Positions 58,695 through 64,000 of a DNA stretch of 64,000 nt are shown in pieces (position 1 is the stretch's first letter; the number at the start of each line of letters is the position of its first letter). The notes below the pieces were generated by a model that saw only the letters and a program-made list of their open reading frames with translations, was not told the origin of the DNA and searched no databases. Position numbers and translations under genes: made by a program. The DNA comes from Desulfovibrio sp. (lineage in GTDB: Bacteria > Desulfobacterota > Desulfovibrionia > Desulfovibrionales > Desulfovibrionaceae): contig JAQYWK010000004.1 of the NCBI GenBank assembly GCA_030145055.1, positions 138,701-202,700 on the forward strand, given 5' to 3'.

Positions 58695-59492
58695 TTGATT
58701 GCTCCTACCGATAATTTAATAGAAGTTAAAAACCTTACTTGTGCGTATGGCGATCTTGTTATCACAAAAGATCTTACTTTCGAGGTTCGGCGGGGAGAAA
58801 TCTTTGTTATCCTCGGCGGGTCCGGTTGTGGAAAAAGTACCGTTCTTAAGCACATGATAGGTCTCTATCCTCCTGCTCAGGGGCAGATTTTAATTGATGG
58901 TGATGATATTGGGGTTGCGCATGGGAAGGCCAGACTTGATATTATTCGTCGAATCGGGGTTATGTATCAGATGGGTGCGTTATTCGGGTCTATGACACTC
59001 TTTGAAAATGTTAGGCTTCCCCTTGAGGAATTTACTTCCATGCCCGGTGAGGCAATGGATTATGTTGCCAGAATGAAATTGTCGCTTGTGGGACTTGAAG
59101 GTTCCGCTGATAAGATGCCGTCCGAGCTTTCGGGTGGCATGCTGAAAAGGGGGGCTATTGCCCGTGCGATGGCTCTTGATCCTAAAATTTTATTTCTTGA
59201 TGAACCTTCCGCCGGACTTGATCCCATTACTTCGGCGGAACTTGATGAATTGATACGCAGTCTTTCTCGCTCTTTAGGAGTTACGTTTGTAATTGTAACT
59301 CATGAACTTCAGTCAATATTTTCCATAGCGGATAGAATTATAATGCTAGATAAAAGCACAAAAGGAATCATTGCTGAAGGCGACCCACGCAAACTGCGGG
59401 ATGAATCAGATAATCCACTCGTACGCCGCTTTTTTCACCGTGAATTTTCAGATAAGACAAGTAACGCCGCGCCTGTTACGGAGACAATATGA
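58695..59492 (+). CDS. mlaF: MlaF-like ABC ATPase
   Basis: The 265-residue ATPase powers the MlaE permease. Walker A is GGSGCGKST at 41-49, the signature is LSGGMLKR, and Walker B is ILFLDEP with the His switch in VTHEL. The start is TTG at 58695, 6 nt after CGGGAG; no other codon fits. It overlaps mlaD (ATGA). Confidence 0.95.
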   Translation: MIAPTDNLIEVKNLTCAYGDLVITKDLTFEVRRGEIFVILGGSGCGKSTVLKHMIGLYPPAQGQILIDGDDIGVAHGKARLDIIRRIGVMYQMGALFGSMTLFENVRLPLEEFTSMPGEAMDYVARMKLSLVGLEGSADKMPSELSGGMLKRGAIARAMALDPKILFLDEPSAGLDPITSAELDELIRSLSRSLGVTFVIVTHELQSIFSIADRIIMLDKSTKGIIAEGDPRKLRDESDNPLVRRFFHREFSDKTSNAAPVTETI

Positions 59493-60634
59493 GCCGCAAA
59501 ACGAATCCTTTCAGACTTGGACTTTTTGTAATATCGGGATCTCTTCTTCTGTTGATAGCCCTTGTCATTTTAGGTGCAGGAAAGATTTTTGAAACTACAG
59601 TTAAGATGGAAACATATATTAATGAGTCTGTTAACGGGCTTGAAGTTGGCTCTCCTATCAAATTTCGCGGCGTTAAAGTTGGCTCAGTCAGTGAAATAGG
59701 ATTTGTGACCGATGAGTATGTTACAAGCGAAGAAAGTGAACTCCGGTATGTTTACGTTTTAGGTGAGTTGAATAGTGACATTATTAAGTCCCAAGAAGGA
59801 AAGGACCTGATGCAGTCACTAAAAAGAGAGGTTAAACGCGGACTTCGTGCTCGCCCGGTTTCCTTAGGTTTGACCGGACAACTTTTTCTTGAAATTGACT
59901 ATGTTGACCCAGAGCGGAACCCGCCTCTTAAGATTACTTGGACTCCAGAAAATTTCTATGTTCCTTCAGCCGCATCCATGATGAGTAGGGTTGAGGGAGC
60001 CGTGGCTTCAATCAGTGAAACCTTGGAAGATATAAATAAAGCAAAGATTGCTGAAGCTGTCGAAGATGTTCGTAATGTCGCGCAGACAGTTAACAAGTTT
60101 TTAGAGAAATCTGACGCTGGAGAATTAAGTAGAAGTCTTACTGGAACGCTTAATGAGGCTGAAAAGTTTATTGCGCGCATAAATGTTCTTCTGTCTGATC
60201 CTAAGGTCAATTCTTTAATGCCGGATGTGGCATCAGCTGCGCATAGTTTCAAGCTTGTTATGGATTCTGGATCGGATGATATGATTGTAGCCCTTAGGGA
60301 TTTGCGTGAGGCTACAACAAGTGCCAAGAATATTTCAGGCGATTTCGAGATGTATTTAAGAAGTCCGAAAGGTAAGGATACTTTAAATAGTCTCTCTAGG
60401 ACTTTAGATAATATAGGTGAGGCATCTGATAAAATTAAGGATGCGGCTACTCGATTTGAAGGAACTCTTTCGAGAGTAAATGTTGTTGTCGCTGGTCAAC
60501 AGGGAAATATTGAAGCTATTCTTGATAATGTACGAAGGTTAGTAGAAAATTTACGAGAACTTAGCAGTGAAGCTAGACAATATCCTGCCGGGGTCCTTTT
60601 CGGAGAACCACCGAGGAAAGGACGGGCGCAATAA
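59489..60634 (+). CDS. mlaD: MlaD-like MCE-domain protein
   Basis: The 381-residue protein has one N-terminal membrane helix (about 11-30) and an MCE domain (about 36-115, VNGLEVGSPIKFRGVKVGSVSEI), followed by a long helical region. MCE proteins form periplasmic hexamers that carry lipid between membranes. It overlaps mlaF at the start and the lipoprotein gene at the end (TAATG). Confidence 0.93.
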   Translation: MSRKTNPFRLGLFVISGSLLLLIALVILGAGKIFETTVKMETYINESVNGLEVGSPIKFRGVKVGSVSEIGFVTDEYVTSEESELRYVYVLGELNSDIIKSQEGKDLMQSLKREVKRGLRARPVSLGLTGQLFLEIDYVDPERNPPLKITWTPENFYVPSAASMMSRVEGAVASISETLEDINKAKIAEAVEDVRNVAQTVNKFLEKSDAGELSRSLTGTLNEAEKFIARINVLLSDPKVNSLMPDVASAAHSFKLVMDSGSDDMIVALRDLREATTSAKNISGDFEMYLRSPKGKDTLNSLSRTLDNIGEASDKIKDAATRFEGTLSRVNVVVAGQQGNIEAILDNVRRLVENLRELSSEARQYPAGVLFGEPPRKGRAQ

Positions 60635-61308
60635 TGGAGCGATTTGTGAAAAGATATTTTTTAAAAAATGCGTGCACACTATGTTTTGTTTCGGTGCTTT
60701 TAGTTGCAGCTCTCACAGGTTGCGTGAAACTCGAACGTGCGTCTCTTGATCGCACTTATTATACTTTGGATGCAGTTAGACAGGGACATAATTCTACGTC
60801 TCGCGTGACCGACCAAAATTTGATTGTTCGCCGAATGAAAGTTTCATCGCGCTACGAAGATAAGGATTTAGTGTATCAAGTTTCTGACAATGTTTATGAA
60901 GCTGACTATTACAATGCTTTCTTCGTTCCGCCGGCATCTATGCTGACACAAGAGCTTAAAGTTTGGCTGAGTGATTCAGGCCTCTTTGCTAATGTACTTG
61001 GACCGGAAAGTATGGGTGCAGGGGAGTTTATGCTGGAAGGGGTGGTTAATTCTCTCTACGGAGATTTTAGTGGAGAATTTCCTAAGGCCGTGATTAAAAT
61101 GCAGTTTTTTGTGTTTAATAATGCAGATCCGAATCTTCCTATTATCTATTCCCGTAATTTTAGCGAGGAAGTTTTAGTAAAAGATCAGACAGCTTCCGCT
61201 CTTGTAGAAGCTATGAATACAGGAATTTCTTTGATTTTTGCGGAGCTTGAGAATGATATAGCCAAAGTTGCGGGGGAAATGTCGAAGGTTGCAAAGGAAC
61301 AGAAATAG
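60634..61308 (+). CDS. ABC-type transport auxiliary lipoprotein
   Basis: The 224-residue protein has a lipoprotein signal with lipobox LTGC (C30), and the rest resembles the ABC transport auxiliary family that includes PqiC (RTYYTLDAVRQ, PPASMLTQELKVWLSDSGLFANV). It likely sits in the outer membrane or periplasm as partner of MlaD. It closes the four-gene Mla-type operon, which has no MlaC gene. It converges on the diguanylate cyclase gene, 5 nt away. Confidence 0.88.
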   Translation: MERFVKRYFLKNACTLCFVSVLLVAALTGCVKLERASLDRTYYTLDAVRQGHNSTSRVTDQNLIVRRMKVSSRYEDKDLVYQVSDNVYEADYYNAFFVPPASMLTQELKVWLSDSGLFANVLGPESMGAGEFMLEGVVNSLYGDFSGEFPKAVIKMQFFVFNNADPNLPIIYSRNFSEEVLVKDQTASALVEAMNTGISLIFAELENDIAKVAGEMSKVAKEQK

Positions 61309-61313
61309 AGCGG

Positions 61314-62486
61314 TTAACTATCCTCTGTGTTGCAGGAATAGCAAGTTCTGTTTTTGCCTTTTAATTTAGCCTGATACATATTGTCATCTGCACGTTTAAA
61401 CATTTTCTCTAAAGACTCACTTTGTTTGTATTCCGCAATCCCTATGCTCAGAGTTTTTCGAACGGGTTCTGAGTCTGGCAAATGATATACAACATCTTCC
61501 ATCGCGGTTCTAATACGTTCGGCTGTTTGTAGTGCTTCTTTACAGCCAGTTTCCGGCAACAGTATTAGGAATTCTTCTCCGCCGTAACGGAATGCTTTGT
61601 CCGTTACTTTTATCGAATCTTTGATGAGCTGGCCCAAGTTTGCAAGAACATCGTCTCCTGCAGAATGCCCATATGTATCATTAAAATGTTTGAAATTATC
61701 TACATCCATAAGCAGTGTGCATAACGGAGAGTTCTCCAACTTGCACTTTTCGACTTCCTTGTGGGCCACATCTTGTAGATGTCTTCGATTGAATAGACCT
61801 GTTAATTGATCTGTTATGCTGAGATTCTTGAATCTTTCTTCACTTTCTTTCAACCGTTGCTCTGCTTTTTTCCTTTCAGATATTTCTTTTTTAAGCTTCA
61901 GGTTCTTATCATCAAGTTCATGAAGAAGCAGGTTGAGCTGAGCAGAATTTTCTTCCTGAAGCTCTTTTACGTCCATCAACTCCTCAATGAGTTTATTTCT
62001 GTGAAGCTCAGTTTCTTTTTCAGATGTAATATCTTTAAATATGCAGATAGAACTTTTGGGGTAAGAATCCCTTTTGGGTAGTGTCTTAACAGACATATCC
62101 AGCCATATTTGAGATGATTCTTTATTCACGGTAGGAAAAATTAAATTTGCACTACATTCTGATTCAGAGGAGATGTTTTTTAAAAAATCATAAACATGAG
62201 ATTCGTTAGAAGGGAAAATTAGATGAATAGGTTTTGTGAGCACTTCCTTTTGAGATAGTCTAGTAATCTCACTAAAAAAAGAATTCGTGAGAATTATTTT
62301 CCCCTCAGCATCAAGAATAACAATTGCAGATGCCGCATTTAGAACAAGCTGTTTGAATTCAGCTTGTTCGCATTCGGGGCATGTACTCGAAATCTTCTGT
62401 TTGAGTTTGCTGTGCTTCTTTTGCAGTACGGTAAGCTTAGATTGTATAGCTTCGAGGTCGTGCTGAATGCTCACTTCCATCTCCAT
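61314..62486 (-). CDS. PAS-GGDEF diguanylate cyclase
   Basis: The 390-residue protein has an N-terminal coiled coil with a C36xxC39 pair, a PAS domain (about 44-160), a coiled-coil linker (about 160-225) and a GGDEF domain (about 225-385). GGEEF at 302-306 is intact, so it should make c-di-GMP. The inhibitory I-site RXXD is KVTD (293-296), so product inhibition may be lost. There is no transmembrane segment. ATG at 62486 lacks a ribosome-binding site; a GTG five codons on has GGAG 6 nt upstream and could be the real start. Confidence 0.92.
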   Translation of the reverse strand: MEMEVSIQHDLEAIQSKLTVLQKKHSKLKQKISSTCPECEQAEFKQLVLNAASAIVILDAEGKIILTNSFFSEITRLSQKEVLTKPIHLIFPSNESHVYDFLKNISSESECSANLIFPTVNKESSQIWLDMSVKTLPKRDSYPKSSICIFKDITSEKETELHRNKLIEELMDVKELQEENSAQLNLLLHELDDKNLKLKKEISERKKAEQRLKESEERFKNLSITDQLTGLFNRRHLQDVAHKEVEKCKLENSPLCTLLMDVDNFKHFNDTYGHSAGDDVLANLGQLIKDSIKVTDKAFRYGGEEFLILLPETGCKEALQTAERIRTAMEDVVYHLPDSEPVRKTLSIGIAEYKQSESLEKMFKRADDNMYQAKLKGKNRTCYSCNTEDS

Positions 62487-62703
62487 TATTTGTCATTTAA
62501 TATGATGATGCAATTTACTCTTATTGGAACTTGAAGCAAGCTTTATTTGGTTAATACTTCTTATTTTCGTATAAAATTATTAATACTAAAATTAAATTTC
62601 AATTAACTGATGATAACTTGCTCTTTTGATAATTTTAGACAACAATACCGATTCTCTTTTCAAGTTAAGTAACGTCATAAAATAGCTAAGGGAATCTCAT
62701 ACA

Positions 62704-63306
62704 ATGATCACTTTAAAACTTCTTCTTTCTCCGGTAATCTGCGCATTAATTGGTTGGCTCACTAATTATCTAGCAGTAAAAATGCTTTTTCACCCATATA
62801 AAGCTATAAAGATTGGCCCTTTTGAAATTCAAGGAATTTTCCCTAAGAGGCAAAAGGAACTTGCTGAAAGTCTTGGAAAGATGATTGAGCGGGAGCTTAT
62901 TTCCCATACTGATATTAAAAATGTAATCCGCGATCCCGCATTTATTGAAAAGCACAAGGGTGTTGTTCTTGAATATCTTGAGATATTTTTTAAGGAAAAG
63001 TTAGTAACTCTTCACCCGATGGTTGCAATGTTTCTTAATGAAGAAACGCTTAAGACTGTCAGGGTGATGTTATCGAAAGAGCTTGATGAGATGCTTCCTA
63101 AGTTGATTGAAACTACAGCTTCTGAACTCGAGTGCTCACTTGATTTCAAATGTCTTGTTCAAGATAAAGTTGAATGTTTTTCAATGGAACAACTGGAATC
63201 AATTTTGTTTGGAATAATGAAAAAAGAATTCCGCTTTATTGAAGTAATTGGTGGGGTTCTCGGATTTATCATTGGCCTTATTCAGGTAGTTATCTTCATT
63301 TTATAA
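62704..63306 (+). CDS. DUF445-family membrane protein
   Basis: The 200-residue protein has an N-terminal hydrophobic segment (about 5-28, LLLSPVICALIGWLTNYLAVKMLF), a helical soluble middle and a C-terminal helix (IGGVLGFIIGLIQVVIFIL). These are hallmarks of DUF445/YheB proteins, whose function is not established. GGGA lies upstream of the ATG. It precedes a TPR lipoprotein gene behind a terminator. Confidence 0.88.
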   Translation: MITLKLLLSPVICALIGWLTNYLAVKMLFHPYKAIKIGPFEIQGIFPKRQKELAESLGKMIERELISHTDIKNVIRDPAFIEKHKGVVLEYLEIFFKEKLVTLHPMVAMFLNEETLKTVRVMLSKELDEMLPKLIETTASELECSLDFKCLVQDKVECFSMEQLESILFGIMKKEFRFIEVIGGVLGFIIGLIQVVIFIL

Positions 63307-63327
63307 ACAGCTTTATAAAGATTTGCT

Positions 63328-63368
63328 AAGCCCGTCATTCTGATTTATAGTTAGATACGGGCTTTTTT
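63328..63368 (+). terminator. Terminator after the DUF445 gene
   Basis: AAGCCCGT pairs with ACGGGCTT around a 21-nt loop, followed by seven T. Confidence 0.8.
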
Positions 63369-63413
63369 TATTGGGGGGTCGGAACTCAATTTTAAAATCC
63401 AAAGAGGTTTCTT

Positions 63414-64000
63414 ATGAAACAGTTTTTGTTTTTAGTTTTAGCTTTAGCTCTTTTGACTTTATCTGCCTGTGCCCAAGTCACCGGTCCCTATTACCTGGGA
63501 CAGGAAAAGTATGATGAAGGGATTAAGGCTCTTGGACAGCAGTTAAAAGAGAATCCTCAGGATGCATCCTCTGCGTATTATGTTGGTCGTTATTATCTAG
63601 CTCTTGAAAAACCAGATCAAGCAATTCCTTATTTACAACGTGCTTCTGAGATCGAGCCCCAAAATGCTGACTACCATTTTTGGGTCGGAGTCGCTTTGTG
63701 GGCTGTTAAAGACTATTCTCATGAGCAAGAGGCTTATGGAAAGGCTTTGAAGCTTGATCCTAAACATATCTCAGCTAATCTCTATCTTGGCCATAGCTAT
63801 CTTGAAAATAAGAAGTGGCAAGAAGCTCTAGCACAGTATGATATTGTTTTAAAATTAGATAAATATAACCCGGAAGCTTTATACAATAGAGCTGATTCCT
63901 TGCGTCGCCTTGGACGCTCTTCAGAAGAAATTGCATCTTGGAAGAAGTTCTTAAAGTATTATCCAGATGGATCTTTGGCAATGAATGCCGCTTCTAACTT
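63414..64000 (+). CDS. TPR-repeat lipoprotein, N-terminal part (cut by window end)
   Basis: The frame opens at ATG 63414, 7 nt after GAGG, and runs off the window end without a stop, giving 195 residues. A lipoprotein signal with LSAC (C19) is followed by several tetratricopeptide repeats (for example YYVGRYYLALEKPDQAIPYLQRASEIEPQ and LGHSYLENKKWQEALAQYDIVLKLD). It is probably anchored in the outer or inner membrane as a scaffold for envelope proteins. The partner is unknown. Confidence 0.9.
   Translation, partial: MKQFLFLVLALALLTLSACAQVTGPYYLGQEKYDEGIKALGQQLKENPQDASSAYYVGRYYLALEKPDQAIPYLQRASEIEPQNADYHFWVGVALWAVKDYSHEQEAYGKALKLDPKHISANLYLGHSYLENKKWQEALAQYDIVLKLDKYNPEALYNRADSLRRLGRSSEEIASWKKFLKYYPDGSLAMNAASN

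Overview
The window is a stretch of core chromosome from an AT-rich member of the Desulfovibrionales, most likely a marine Desulfovibrio/Maridesulfovibrio-like sulfate reducer. This is inferred from gene content and protein flavour: two CheV paralogues, HypD/HypE hydrogenase maturation, the futalosine menaquinone pathway, a PutA without a DNA-binding domain, and typical deltaproteobacterial ribosomal gene order. No 16S gene is present, so the lineage call is an inference.

Layout. 1-13.5 kb is a mixed region: the 3' end of hflX, a cold-shock gene with a long leader, an unrecognised small gene, cheV, a single-domain response regulator, hypD-hypE, a degenerate EAL protein, a ClC-type chloride transporter with CBS domains, a second cheV, a tRNA dihydrouridine synthase and a large fused acyltransferase resembling OlsF. 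About 0.8 kb of AT-rich non-coding DNA follows.

13.5-44.8 kb is the translation/transcription supercluster: tRNA-Thr/Tyr/Gly/Thr, tuf, rpmG, tRNA-Trp, secE, nusG, rplKAJL (with an L10 leader), rpoBC, rpsL-rpsG-fusA, then the S10, spc and alpha operons fused in one direction (rpsJ to rplQ, with secY and map). The tRNA-tuf block has the same order and anticodons as the E. coli thrU-tyrU-glyT-thrT-tufB locus. infA and adk are absent from the usual place. rpmG, rpmD and rpmJ are very short genes that are present and intact.

44.8-64 kb is accessory metabolism and envelope. A LysR regulator is followed by mqnA-mqnC-mqnE (minus) and divergent mqnD, which together cover most of menaquinone synthesis from chorismate; mqnB is not in the window. 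Two EamA permeases, a small Cys-rich protein, a DarP/YjgA homologue and a C_GCAxxG_C_C protein follow. An Lrp/AsnC regulator precedes putA (proline to glutamate). An Mla-type lipid-transport operon (STAS-MlaE, MlaF, MlaD, auxiliary lipoprotein) is next, then a PAS-GGDEF diguanylate cyclase, a DUF445 membrane protein and the start of a TPR lipoprotein gene that runs off the end.

I found no CRISPR array, insertion sequence, prophage or toxin/defence cassette, and no convincing undescribed multi-gene system. The most interesting leads are regulatory: a long inverted repeat ahead of putA, an inverted repeat between mqnE and mqnD, the long cold-shock leader, hairpins within the rpl-rpo cluster, and a few proteins with altered catalytic residues. 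All functions are assigned by reading motifs by eye; no database search was run.
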